NCBI GenBank assembly: GCA_003989075.1
Contig: RXIX01000020.1
Span: 1-38,088, forward strand
Direction: 5' to 3'
DNA from: Candidatus Competibacteraceae bacterium
GTDB taxonomy: Bacteria > Pseudomonadota > Gammaproteobacteria > Competibacterales > Competibacteraceae
Length of the DNA: 38,088 nucleotides
The notes beneath the pieces are model-generated. The model made no database searches, was not told where the DNA came from, and saw nothing but the letters and a program-made list of their open reading frames with translations. Of this stretch, positions 10,954 through 19,363 are shown piece by piece (positions within the stretch are counted from its first letter, which is position 1; each line of letters opens with the position of its first letter). Both the position numbers and the translations under genes were made by a program.

Positions 10954-11233
10954 CGAAGTCGCCAGCAGTCTGCTATCGGCGCTATGATGTATCCTCTTTC
11001 AGACCCCGACTCCAGATCGTGGCGATATCGAGGTACGCAGACATGGCGCCCACCCCCCCTTCTCCGATATATCCCAAGACAGTCTCGACATCGTCTCCAC
11101 GCAAGCAGATGTGGGCAGCGACCGCCTACGGTTTGGCCATCGGTTTATCGAAATCGATAGCGCCATGATCCGCGCGATCCTTTCTGCAGCCTGGACCTCG
11201 CCCAGCGCGAGGTAGCATAAGGACGTTTGCGTC
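10954..11233. other. Leader region of the c-di-GMP gene; no clear gene
   Basis: With the tandem repeat this forms a 370-nt gap. Only short frames occur, for example ATG 10984 (about 58 codons) and ATG 11043 (about 42 codons). Another plus-strand frame without a good start (10988 to about 11215) contains a fairly protein-like run including SDISQDSLDIVSTQADVG. None has a recognisable family or a good ribosome-binding site. It may be a long 5' leader or a decayed gene. Confidence 0.4.
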
Positions 11234-14215
11234 ATGCTCGGCAAGGTACTGGCAATTGATGATGATCAGGGCGTGCTCGATACCTATCGCAGCATCCTGC
11301 ACACACAAGTCTACGAGAGCGATGCGCTGCTGGCGCTGGCCGGGCTGAACACCCCTAGCCGCGGCGAAGGCTTTGAACTGGCTACCGCCCAGCAGGGCCA
11401 GATCGGGCTGGCACTGGCCGAGGCGGCACTGGCCGAGGCGGCGCCATTCGATGTGGTATTCCTCGACATGCGCATGCCGCCGGGTTGGGATGGCCTGGAG
11501 ACTGCGCGCCGCCTGCGCCAATTCGACTACGGCATTTACGTGGTCATCGTCACCGCCTTTACCGATTGCAGGGTAGACGAGATTCAGGACACCCTCGGCC
11601 ACCACACGGTGCTGCTGCGCAAGCCCTTCACCCGTGATGAAATTTTCCAGATGGCGCGCACCCTGTGCCAGGCGCGGCGCACCGATCGCGAATTGGCTGC
11701 GATCAATCTCGAGCTGGAACAGCGGGTTGCACAGCGCACCCAGGCCCTGATGGAAAGCAGCGAGCGGCTGCGTTTCCTGTTCGAGCGTACCGGCACCGCC
11801 ATGCTGACCCTGGAGGCCGACGGGCTGGTTTCCATGGCCAATACCCGCGCCGTGGACATGTTTGGCCTGGAACGCACTTCCATCGAAGGTCAGCCATTCT
11901 GGCAACTGGTAGGTGCCGCCCACCAGAGTCCGCTGCAGGATGCCGCCTGGCTGGAGAACCCGGAGAACGATTTTTTCGGCCGGGAATGCGAACTGCCGTT
12001 CACCCGCCAGGATGGCACGGTGATCTGGGGCCTGCTCGACATCAACCCGATCCGGGAAACCGGCCAGACCCTGATCTCGCTGATCGACATCAGCGCCCGC
12101 AAGTGCGCCGAAACCGCACTGATCGAGAGCGAGGCGCGGGCGCGGCTGCTGCTCAACTCCGCCGGTGAGGGCATTTTCGGCCTCGACCCCGACGGCTATT
12201 GCATCTTCTGCAATCCGACGGCGTTGACCCTGCTCGGTCTTGAATCAGCCGAAGCTGTGCTCGGCCAGCACCTGCACACCCTGATTCACCAGAACGGGAA
12301 TCCCCCGGCGTGGCTGGACTGCCCGATGCATCAGGTGCTGGCCAGCGGCCAGCCGGTACAGGTTGAGCATGATCTGTTCTGGCGCGTGGACAATCGCCAG
12401 CCGTTTTCGGTCGAGTACCGCGCCCATCCGATGCTGCGCGATGGCCGGGTGCTCGGCGTGGTGGTGAATTTCAATGACACCACTGCGCAGCGCCAGGCGG
12501 CGGAAAAACTGCGCCAGGCCGCTGTCGTGTTCGAGAGCAGCCGCGAAGGCATCATCATCAGCGACGCGCATAACCGCATCCTGGCCGTCAATCAGGCCTT
12601 TCAGAGCATCACCGGCTATGGCGAAGCGGAGGTGCTCGGCCAGAATCCAAGCCTGCTTAAATCCGGCCGCCACGATACCGTCTTCTATCGCACCATGTGG
12701 AACGCAATCATCGAGCGCGGTGGCTGGTCGGGAGAAATCTGGAATCGGCGCCGCAGCGGTGAAATCTTCCCGGAATGGCTGAGCATCAGCGTCATCCGCG
12801 ACGATAGCGGCCAGATTAGCCAGTTCGTGGCCGTGTTCTCCGATATCACCCAGCTCAAGCAATCGGAAGCCAAGCTGCATCACCTTGCTCATCACGACCC
12901 GCTCACCGGCCTGCCTAACCGCCTGCTGCTTGCCGACCGGCTCGGGCAGGCCATTCACCGCGCCGCCCGTCAGTGCAGCCGCTTTGCCCTGCTGTTTCTC
13001 GATCTCGACCGCTTTAAGCAGATCAACGATACCCTCGGCCATGGCGTCGGCGATCTGCTCCTGCAGGACGTAGCGCTGCGCCTGCGCCACCTCCTGCGCC
13101 AGCAGGACACCATTGCCCGCCTCGGCGGCGACGAATTCACCATCCTGATTGAAGACCTCGACGATGATCAGGATGCCGGCACCCTGGCCAACAAGATCCT
13201 ATTGGCGCTGCACGAACCGTTCCTCCTCACCGGCCAGAGCCTGTTTATTGGCGCCAGTATTGGTATCAGCCTCTATCCGCGCGATGGCACCACCAGCGAA
13301 CTGCTGTTGCAGAACGCCGATACCGCCATGTACCGGGCTAAGAACAATGGCCGTGGCACCTACCAGTTCTACGATCCGGAAATGACCGCGCGGGTACTGG
13401 AGCGGATGACGCTGGACGGTGAATTGCGCCGCGCCCTGGACGCTGGACAATTCCTATTGCATTACCAGCCACAGCTCGATCTGGCCAGCGGGACAATTGT
13501 CGGCTTCGAAGCGCTGCTGCGCTGGCAGCATCCGCAGCGCGGACTGCTGCTGCCGGCTGCATTCCTCGAAGTCGCCGAGGAAACCGGCCTGATGGTACCG
13601 ATCGGCCAGTGGGCGCTGCATCAGGCCTGTCGGCAACGCCAGGCTTGGCGCGCGGCCGGCCTGGACGCTGGAACGATCGCCGTCAATCTGTCGGCAGCAC
13701 AGATCCAGCGCGGCAATCTGGTGACCACTCTGCGCCAGGTTTTGCTGGAAAGCGGCCTGCCGGGCAGCTATCTGGCTCTGGAAGTATCGGAGCATCTGCT
13801 GATCAGCGAGGCCGAGCACCTGGCCGAGTTGCTGCGCGTCACCCGCGAACTCGGCATCAATCTGGTGATTGGCAATTTTGGCCTTGGCCCGTCCTCGCTG
13901 AGCCATCTGCAGCGCCTGCCGATTCATCAGATCAAGCTGGATCGCAGTTTCGTCAATGCCCTGCCCGACAGTGAAAACGAGGCGGCTATCGCGCGCGCCA
14001 TCATCGCCCTTGGCCACAGCCTGCGCTATCAGGTGATCGCCGAGGGTGTGGAAACGCCGGCGCAGAGTGATTTCCTCAGTGCGGCCGGCTGTGACCGGGT
14101 GCAGGGCTTCCACTACGGCCAGCCCCTGACCGCCATGCAGGTCGAACAGTGGCTGCTGCAACAGGCTGGGCGGCGTCCTGCCGGGCAGTCGTCCAACGAC
14201 CCAACGCATCTCTAG
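11234..14215 (+). CDS. Receiver-PAS-PAS-PAS-GGDEF-EAL c-di-GMP protein, EAL site degenerate
   Basis: 993-residue cytoplasmic signalling protein. Domain order: receiver (about 1-150, phospho-acceptor Asp in VVFLDMRMPPGWDG, conserved Lys in LLRKPF), coiled coil (about 150-180), three PAS domains (about 180-290, 300-420, 425-545), GGDEF (about 550-715) and EAL (about 725-975). The cyclase half looks active: RLGGDEF is intact, and RQQD stands at the inhibitory I-site position before it. In the EAL half, EAL itself, NLSAAQ, EVSE, IKLDRSFV, AEGVET and the QGF motif are kept. However, the loop that is normally DDFGTG reads GNFGLG (Gly880, Asn881), removing two metal-binding Asp. It is therefore probably a phospho-regulated diguanylate cyclase with a non-catalytic EAL. 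A 15-bp tandem duplication (11414-11443) gives LAEAA twice in the receiver. Confidence 0.92.
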   Translation: MLGKVLAIDDDQGVLDTYRSILHTQVYESDALLALAGLNTPSRGEGFELATAQQGQIGLALAEAALAEAAPFDVVFLDMRMPPGWDGLETARRLRQFDYGIYVVIVTAFTDCRVDEIQDTLGHHTVLLRKPFTRDEIFQMARTLCQARRTDRELAAINLELEQRVAQRTQALMESSERLRFLFERTGTAMLTLEADGLVSMANTRAVDMFGLERTSIEGQPFWQLVGAAHQSPLQDAAWLENPENDFFGRECELPFTRQDGTVIWGLLDINPIRETGQTLISLIDISARKCAETALIESEARARLLLNSAGEGIFGLDPDGYCIFCNPTALTLLGLESAEAVLGQHLHTLIHQNGNPPAWLDCPMHQVLASGQPVQVEHDLFWRVDNRQPFSVEYRAHPMLRDGRVLGVVVNFNDTTAQRQAAEKLRQAAVVFESSREGIIISDAHNRILAVNQAFQSITGYGEAEVLGQNPSLLKSGRHDTVFYRTMWNAIIERGGWSGEIWNRRRSGEIFPEWLSISVIRDDSGQISQFVAVFSDITQLKQSEAKLHHLAHHDPLTGLPNRLLLADRLGQAIHRAARQCSRFALLFLDLDRFKQINDTLGHGVGDLLLQDVALRLRHLLRQQDTIARLGGDEFTILIEDLDDDQDAGTLANKILLALHEPFLLTGQSLFIGASIGISLYPRDGTTSELLLQNADTAMYRAKNNGRGTYQFYDPEMTARVLERMTLDGELRRALDAGQFLLHYQPQLDLASGTIVGFEALLRWQHPQRGLLLPAAFLEVAEETGLMVPIGQWALHQACRQRQAWRAAGLDAGTIAVNLSAAQIQRGNLVTTLRQVLLESGLPGSYLALEVSEHLLISEAEHLAELLRVTRELGINLVIGNFGLGPSSLSHLQRLPIHQIKLDRSFVNALPDSENEAAIARAIIALGHSLRYQVIAEGVETPAQSDFLSAAGCDRVQGFHYGQPLTAMQVEQWLLQQAGRRPAGQSSNDPTHL

Positions 14216-16623
14216 CGCAGCGCCAGCGTGGCGATGATCACGCCGCTATCCTCGGCGCAGCGCCGCAACTGGAAACCCATCGCCCGGCACAGCTCCAGCA
14301 TCGGCCGGTTCTCGCGCAGGATCTCGCCAAACAGTTCGCCGAGATTCTGGCTGCGGGCATAGTGAATCAGCCGGCGCAGCAGCAGGCTGCTCAGACCCAT
14401 TCCGGTCGCCTCGTGCAGCAGGATGATGGCAAACTCGGCGCGCTCACCGTCCGCATCGCGGACCAGTCGCGCCACGCCACAGCCCTCGGCATCCTGACCG
14501 GGCCGCTGGCGCAGCGCCACCAAGGCCATATCCCGGTCATAGTCAATCTGGGTCAGCCGCGCCGCTTCGATCGGGCTGAGCGCCTTGCGGGCGTGCATGA
14601 AGCGCATGCGCACTTCCCAGGGTGACAGGCGATCAAAGCCGCTGATAAAGGCCGGGGCATCCTCGGGCCGCACCGGTCGAATGGTCAGCAGCGAGCCATC
14701 CGGCAGCGTCAGACACTCCTCCAGCTCGCGCGGGTAAGGACGAATCGCCAGACGCTGCCGGTGCGAATCCTGCGCCGCCAGCCGGATCTGCGCCCCGGCC
14801 ACCTGCAAACCGATCGCGGGCGTCCACACCAGCCGCAACGCCAGTTCATCCAGTTCGTCCAGATCCACCACCAGTTGCGCCACCCGCAGCAGCAGATCGA
14901 TCAGGCTCTCGATCAGGCCCGCATCCGCCGGATCGGCCTGGCGCAGCAGCGCATGCAGCGGCGACCGGGTGAGCATCGCCCGCGCCAGCAGCGCATGCAG
15001 CGGCGGCAGCGCCGCAGCCAGACACATCCCCAGGACCACGCCCGGGCCAGCCGGCTCCAGCAGCAGCACCGGCCCAAAGGGCGACTGCTCGACCACGCGC
15101 AGCACCAGCTCCAGATCATCGCCGGCAGCAAGCGGCTCGGTCAGGGCCACGCCATACAGCCGCAGCAGCGCCGCCATATCCGCAGCGCCCGGCACGCTGC
15201 AGCCCGCTGCCAGCGTCGCGCGCACCAGCGCCCTGGCCTTAGCCCGTTCGGCGCCATCCGGTTCGGGCGGCGCGGGCGGAATATCCAGCAGCGCCAGACG
15301 CTGCTGCTGGTAGCGGCCGCATTGCAGGAAGGCGCGAATGGCATCATCAGGCGTGTCGTAACTGGGAATGCCCCGCTCCCGGCAGTGCTGGCGGGCGCTA
15401 TGCGCAGCACTGGTCATGCCCAGCCAGCAGCTCAGCAGGGCGCGCCGGTGGCCAGCGGCATGCATCTGGCTGACGGTTTCACCCACCGCAGCAGCGATAT
15501 CAGCGGCGGCGGTCTGGGCATGCGGTGCGTGCAGCAGCAGTACGCCAGCCTTGTCGGTGCAGTGCAACAGACATGCAAGAACAGCGGCGAATCGCGCCGG
15601 ATCGGCAGCGGCACCCAGATCGAGCGGATTGGTGATGAGCGTGTGCGTTGGCAAAAGGTGATGCAAGGCCGCCACGGTGACCGGGGACAGTTCAGCCAGT
15701 TGCCCGCCTGCCGCCAGCAGGGTAGCGGCGGCCAGCCGGCCCAGGCCGCCACTGTTGCCGACAATCAGCAGTTGCCCACTGCATTCCACCGCTGCCCGCG
15801 TCAGGGTTGCCGCTGCCCAGCCCAGTTCGCGCAGCGAAGCGACCTGCAGCAGGCCAACGCGCTGAAAGGCAGCTTCGTACACGGCATCCCGCTGTCGCGA
15901 CACGCCATCGCCACCCTGTCCGCCGCACAGCACCAGCACCGGCTTGATCCGCGCCGCCGCGCGCGCCGCCGATAGAAAGGGCCGCGCCTGACGCAGTGTT
16001 TCCAGATGCAGCAGGATGATGTGGGTATCGGGATCACGCGCCAGCCAGTCAAGCAGATCGGGAAAATCGATGTCATCGCCGGCGCCGAGCGCAACCGCGC
16101 AGGAACAGCCCAGACCCTGATCCGTCACCCATTCCAGCAGCGGCGTCAGCACCATCCCGGATTGCGCGACCAGGGCCAGATGACCGGGCGGTGGCAGGAT
16201 CGGGCTGAGCGAGGCATTCAGGCCGCGCCGGGGCACGATTACGCCCAGACTGTCGGGACCGAGCAGGCGCAGACCGCGCAGCGGGCGTTCCGCCAGAGCC
16301 TGTCGCTGCGCCGGGTTCAGGCTGATATCACCGGCCAGCAGTGCCACCTGCACACCCCGGGCATCCAGGTCCGCCAACAGCACCAGCGGATCCACTGGCG
16401 CGTCAGCTACGATGACCAGTTCGGGGACACGCGGCAGTGCAGCCAGATGCGGATAACAGGGCTGGTTCTGCACCCTGCGCAGCCCGGCGCCGATCAGGAA
16501 CAGCTCGCCCTGCAAATCAGCCGCCAGCAGATTGCCGGCCAGCGCCGCGCCGGCGGCGGTCTCGACACCCAGCAGCGCGACCGCACCAGGACGGAACAGG
16601 GCGCGCAAATAACGGATAGACAT
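14212..16623 (-). CDS. Pat-like protein lysine acetyltransferase (acyl-CoA-synthetase-like plus GNAT)
   Basis: 803-residue protein built like PatZ/Pat. An N-terminal CoA-binding Rossmann domain (about 1-120) is followed by succinyl-CoA-synthetase-like domains (LALVAQSGMVLTPLLEW near 165, ITNPLDLG near 330). A degenerate ATP-grasp-like part (about 465-620) precedes a C-terminal GNAT acetyltransferase (about 635-803). Family phrases LTIRPVRPEDAPAF, LSPWEVRMRFMH and LTQIDYDRDMALVA are clear. The acetyl-CoA loop reads EATGMGLSSLL, where the usual first residue is Q or R. Pat enzymes acetylate metabolic enzymes such as acetyl-CoA synthetase. It is shorter than E. coli PatZ (about 886). It starts 3 nt after the DUF2809 stop, so the two are likely co-transcribed, and it overlaps the convergent GGDEF-EAL gene by 4 nt at the stops. 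Confidence 0.85.
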   Translation of the reverse strand: MSIRYLRALFRPGAVALLGVETAAGAALAGNLLAADLQGELFLIGAGLRRVQNQPCYPHLAALPRVPELVIVADAPVDPLVLLADLDARGVQVALLAGDISLNPAQRQALAERPLRGLRLLGPDSLGVIVPRRGLNASLSPILPPPGHLALVAQSGMVLTPLLEWVTDQGLGCSCAVALGAGDDIDFPDLLDWLARDPDTHIILLHLETLRQARPFLSAARAAARIKPVLVLCGGQGGDGVSRQRDAVYEAAFQRVGLLQVASLRELGWAAATLTRAAVECSGQLLIVGNSGGLGRLAAATLLAAGGQLAELSPVTVAALHHLLPTHTLITNPLDLGAAADPARFAAVLACLLHCTDKAGVLLLHAPHAQTAAADIAAAVGETVSQMHAAGHRRALLSCWLGMTSAAHSARQHCRERGIPSYDTPDDAIRAFLQCGRYQQQRLALLDIPPAPPEPDGAERAKARALVRATLAAGCSVPGAADMAALLRLYGVALTEPLAAGDDLELVLRVVEQSPFGPVLLLEPAGPGVVLGMCLAAALPPLHALLARAMLTRSPLHALLRQADPADAGLIESLIDLLLRVAQLVVDLDELDELALRLVWTPAIGLQVAGAQIRLAAQDSHRQRLAIRPYPRELEECLTLPDGSLLTIRPVRPEDAPAFISGFDRLSPWEVRMRFMHARKALSPIEAARLTQIDYDRDMALVALRQRPGQDAEGCGVARLVRDADGERAEFAIILLHEATGMGLSSLLLRRLIHYARSQNLGELFGEILRENRPMLELCRAMGFQLRRCAEDSGVIIATLALR

Positions 16624-16626
16624 AGG

Positions 16627-17067
16627 CTAAGCATCCTCAGCGCGCTGAGCAGGCGCGAGCCGGTGGGCCGGGTGCATCCAGAGCGGATCCAGCACCATAC
16701 CCAGACCGACACCCACGATGTAGCACAGCAGATCGCTCCATAAAAAACCATGGCCGAGCAGCAGGCCGCCGATACGTGTATTGCGCAGGGCATCGAGCCA
16801 GGGAGCGTGGTAAAGCTGACTGATTTCCACTGCATAGGCCAGCAGCAGCGCTGCCAGCGCCAGGCGGCCACGCCGGCCATGCGGTGCCAGCAGCGCGCAA
16901 CCGATGAAGGCCGCCAGCGCCCACAGCGTGTCGCCGGCATAGCGGGCAATCAGTTCCGGCAGCAGGCCGGCGTACTGCCGCGAGGCGATGCCCAGCGCGG
17001 CGGTGAGCACGCCGGCCAGCAGCAGCAGCGACCGGCTGCGGTCGGACGGGAGAGAAGGTGATGCCAT
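16627..17067 (-). CDS. DUF2809 family membrane protein
   Basis: 146-residue small inner-membrane protein with about four to five hydrophobic helices. The family-typical C-terminal half has YAVEISQLYHAPWLDALRNTRIGGLLLGHGF followed by LWSDLLCYIVGVGLG. DUF2809 proteins resemble VanZ-like membrane proteins; their role is not known. ATG 17067 is chosen; the frame extends to 17334, but upstream it runs across the uvrD start and contains no family-like sequence. It is the first gene of a probable two-gene unit with the Pat-like acetyltransferase and is divergent from uvrD (73 nt between starts). Confidence 0.78.
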   Translation of the reverse strand: MASPSLPSDRSRSLLLLAGVLTAALGIASRQYAGLLPELIARYAGDTLWALAAFIGCALLAPHGRRGRLALAALLLAYAVEISQLYHAPWLDALRNTRIGGLLLGHGFLWSDLLCYIVGVGLGMVLDPLWMHPAHRLAPAQRAEDA

Positions 17068-17126
17068 GAGGATGGTCCCGCTACGGTGGCAAAAACGGGG
17101 GTCACAAGGCCCGGCGCCGGGTCTGC

Positions 17127-17132
17127 TAGAAT
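17127..17132 (+). promoter_or_regulatory. Possible -10 box of uvrD close to its start
   Basis: TAGAAT lies 8 nt before the uvrD ATG, with GTCACA (17101-17106) as a poor -35 at a long 20-nt spacing. If used, the transcript would be leaderless or nearly so; indeed no Shine-Dalgarno is visible before ATG 17141. No LexA box was recognised by eye. Confidence 0.25.
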
Positions 17133-17140
17133 GCCCGGCC

Positions 17141-19363
17141 ATGGACATTTCCGCGATTCTTACTGATCTCAATGAACCCCAGCGCGAGGCGGTCACCGCA
17201 CCGTTGGGACCGGTACGGGTGCTGGCCGGCGCCGGTAGTGGCAAGACCCGGGTGCTGACCCGGCGCATCGCCTGGCTGCTGGCCAAGGAAAAGGCTTCGC
17301 CCTGGTCGATCCTGGCGGTGACCTTCACCAACAAGGCCGCCGCCGAGATGCGCGGCCGGGTGGCGCAGATGCTCGATCAGCCATCCGACCGGCTGTGGAT
17401 TGGCACCTTTCACGGCATCGCCCATCGTCTGCTGCGCATGCACTGGCAGGAAGCGGGCCTGCCGCGCGCCTTTCAGATTCTCGATAGCGACGATCAGAAT
17501 CGCCTGCTCAAACGCATCCTGCGCGGGTTGAATCTGGATGACAAGAAGTGGCCGCCCGCGCAGTGCGCCGCTTTCATCAGCCGCTGCAAGGATGAGGGCC
17601 AGCGCCCGGCGCATCTGAGCGACGACGGCAACCCGGTGCAACGCCAGTACCGGCAGATCTATACCCTCTATCAGCAGGAATGCGCACGCGGCGGAATGGT
17701 CGATTTTGGCGAACTGCTGCTGTGCGCCTATGAACTGTGGCGGGATCACCCGGAACTGCTGGACCGTTACCGGGCGCGCTTCCAGCATCTGCTGATCGAC
17801 GAGTTCCAGGACACCAACACCATTCAGTATCAGTGGGTGCGCCTGCTCAGCGGCAGCCAGGGCAGCGTGTTCATCGTGGGCGACGATGACCAGTCGGTGT
17901 ACGGCTGGCGCGGTTCGAAAGTCGAGAATATCCAGACCTTCGCCGATGATTTCCCCAACACCCGGACCATCCGCCTGGAGCAGAACTATCGCTCCACCCA
18001 TAACATTCTCAAGGCCGCCAATGCCCTGATCGCCAAAAACCAGGGCCGGCTGGGCAAGAACCTGTGGACCGCCGATGGCGATGGTGCGCCGATCCAGATC
18101 TACGCCGCCTTCAATGAAACGGACGAGGCGCGCTTCGTGGTCGAGCGCATCCGCCAGTGGGTACAGGCCGGCGGCCAGCGGCGCGACGCGGCCATTCTGT
18201 ATCGCTCCAATGCTCAATCGCGGGTATTCGAGGAAAATCTGATCGGCGCCGCCCTGCCGTATCGCATTTATGGCGGGCTGCGCTTTTTCGAGCGCGCCGA
18301 GATCAAGGATGCGCTGGCCTATCTGCGTCTGGTGGCTAACCGCGATGACGATCCGTCCTTCGAGCGCGCCGTCAACACGCCGCCGCGCGGCATCGGCGAA
18401 CGTACCCTGGAACTGCTGCGCGATACGGCGCGGGTGCAGGGCCTGTCGCTGTGGCAGGCAGCGGTGCAACTGCTGCGCGCGACCGGCCTGAGCGGCCGGG
18501 CAGCCAGCGCGGTGCGCGGTTTCCTGCACCTGATCGACGGGCTCGATCGCGACAGCCGTGGCCAGACCCTGCCGGAGCAGGTCGCACATGTGGTCGCCGG
18601 CAGTGGCCTGCTGACCTTGTACCAGCAGAGCCGGGATGACAGGGACGGGGCACGGCTCGAAAACCTGGAAGAACTGGCCAATGCCAGCGCCAGTTTCGCT
18701 GCCGGCGCCGATCCGGTGCTGCTTGGCGGCGAGATGGAGGCAGCGGAGGCAGCGGATACAGCGGATCACCTCAACGCCTTTCTCGCCCATGCCGCGCTGG
18801 AATCGGGCGAGCGCCAGTCGGGCAGCGGCGAGGACTGCGTGCAGTTGATGACCCTGCACATGGCCAAAGGTCTGGAGTTTCCGCTGGTATTTCTGGTTGG
18901 GCTGGAAGAGGGCCTGTTCCCCAGCAACCGCGCGGTGGCGGAACCGCTGCGCCTGGAGGAAGAGCGGCGTCTGGCCTATGTCGGCATCACCCGCGCCCAG
19001 CAGCGCCTGTACCTGTGCCATGCTGAAAAGCGCAGCCTGTACGGTCGCGAAAATTTCGCCCAGCCCTCGCGCTTCGTCAGCGAAATCCCCGCAGAACTCA
19101 CCCATGATATCCGCGCCCGGCCCAGGCGGCCCGCAGCACCCGCGCCCGCGCCTTTTTCGCCCGCACCCAGCAGCAGTACAGCGCACACGGCGGCTCCAGC
19201 CGGCCTGCGTCCCGGCCAGCGGGTGCGCCATGCCAAATTCGGCGATGGCGTGGTGCGCGAGGTCGAGGGTGTCGGCTATCACGCCCGGGCGCGCATCGAC
19301 TTTCCCAGTGCGGGCGGCGCCAAGTGGCTGGTGGTCGCCTACGCCAAGCTGGAGTCGCTATGA
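17141..19363 (+). CDS. uvrD: DNA helicase II, UvrD
   Basis: 740-residue superfamily 1A 3'-5' helicase of nucleotide-excision and mismatch repair. Motifs in order: Q-motif LNEPQREAV, Walker A GAGSGKTRVLTRR, Ia TFTNKAAAEMRGR, II LIDEFQDTN, III VGDDDQSVYGWRGS, IV LEQNYRST, V MTLHMAKGLEFPLVFLVG, VI EERRLAYVGITRAQ. The C-terminal GLRPGQRVRHAKFGDGVVREVEG is the UvrD/PcrA tail (Tudor-like, RNA polymerase-binding). ATG 17141 (MDISAILTDLNEPQREAV) matches the E. coli start. The stop overlaps the next start as ATGA. Confidence 0.96.
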   Translation: MDISAILTDLNEPQREAVTAPLGPVRVLAGAGSGKTRVLTRRIAWLLAKEKASPWSILAVTFTNKAAAEMRGRVAQMLDQPSDRLWIGTFHGIAHRLLRMHWQEAGLPRAFQILDSDDQNRLLKRILRGLNLDDKKWPPAQCAAFISRCKDEGQRPAHLSDDGNPVQRQYRQIYTLYQQECARGGMVDFGELLLCAYELWRDHPELLDRYRARFQHLLIDEFQDTNTIQYQWVRLLSGSQGSVFIVGDDDQSVYGWRGSKVENIQTFADDFPNTRTIRLEQNYRSTHNILKAANALIAKNQGRLGKNLWTADGDGAPIQIYAAFNETDEARFVVERIRQWVQAGGQRRDAAILYRSNAQSRVFEENLIGAALPYRIYGGLRFFERAEIKDALAYLRLVANRDDDPSFERAVNTPPRGIGERTLELLRDTARVQGLSLWQAAVQLLRATGLSGRAASAVRGFLHLIDGLDRDSRGQTLPEQVAHVVAGSGLLTLYQQSRDDRDGARLENLEELANASASFAAGADPVLLGGEMEAAEAADTADHLNAFLAHAALESGERQSGSGEDCVQLMTLHMAKGLEFPLVFLVGLEEGLFPSNRAVAEPLRLEEERRLAYVGITRAQQRLYLCHAEKRSLYGRENFAQPSRFVSEIPAELTHDIRARPRRPAAPAPAPFSPAPSSSTAHTAAPAGLRPGQRVRHAKFGDGVVREVEGVGYHARARIDFPSAGGAKWLVVAYAKLESL

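Noticed and set aside
10864-11000. Tandem repeat as a CRISPR array or coding repeat
   Set aside because: Units are 8 bp without spacers, and a period not divisible by three in a gap without a supported gene argues against both.
14761-15975. 404-codon plus-strand frame inside the Pat-like gene
   Set aside because: Composition dominated by Q, R and H and no domain; the minus strand carries recognisable CoA-ligase and GNAT sequence.
17126-19282. Long minus-strand open frame (718 codons) opposite uvrD
   Set aside because: It mirrors the uvrD codon frame in GC-rich DNA; its product is rich in Q, R, H and A without any family feature, while the plus strand encodes all UvrD motifs.
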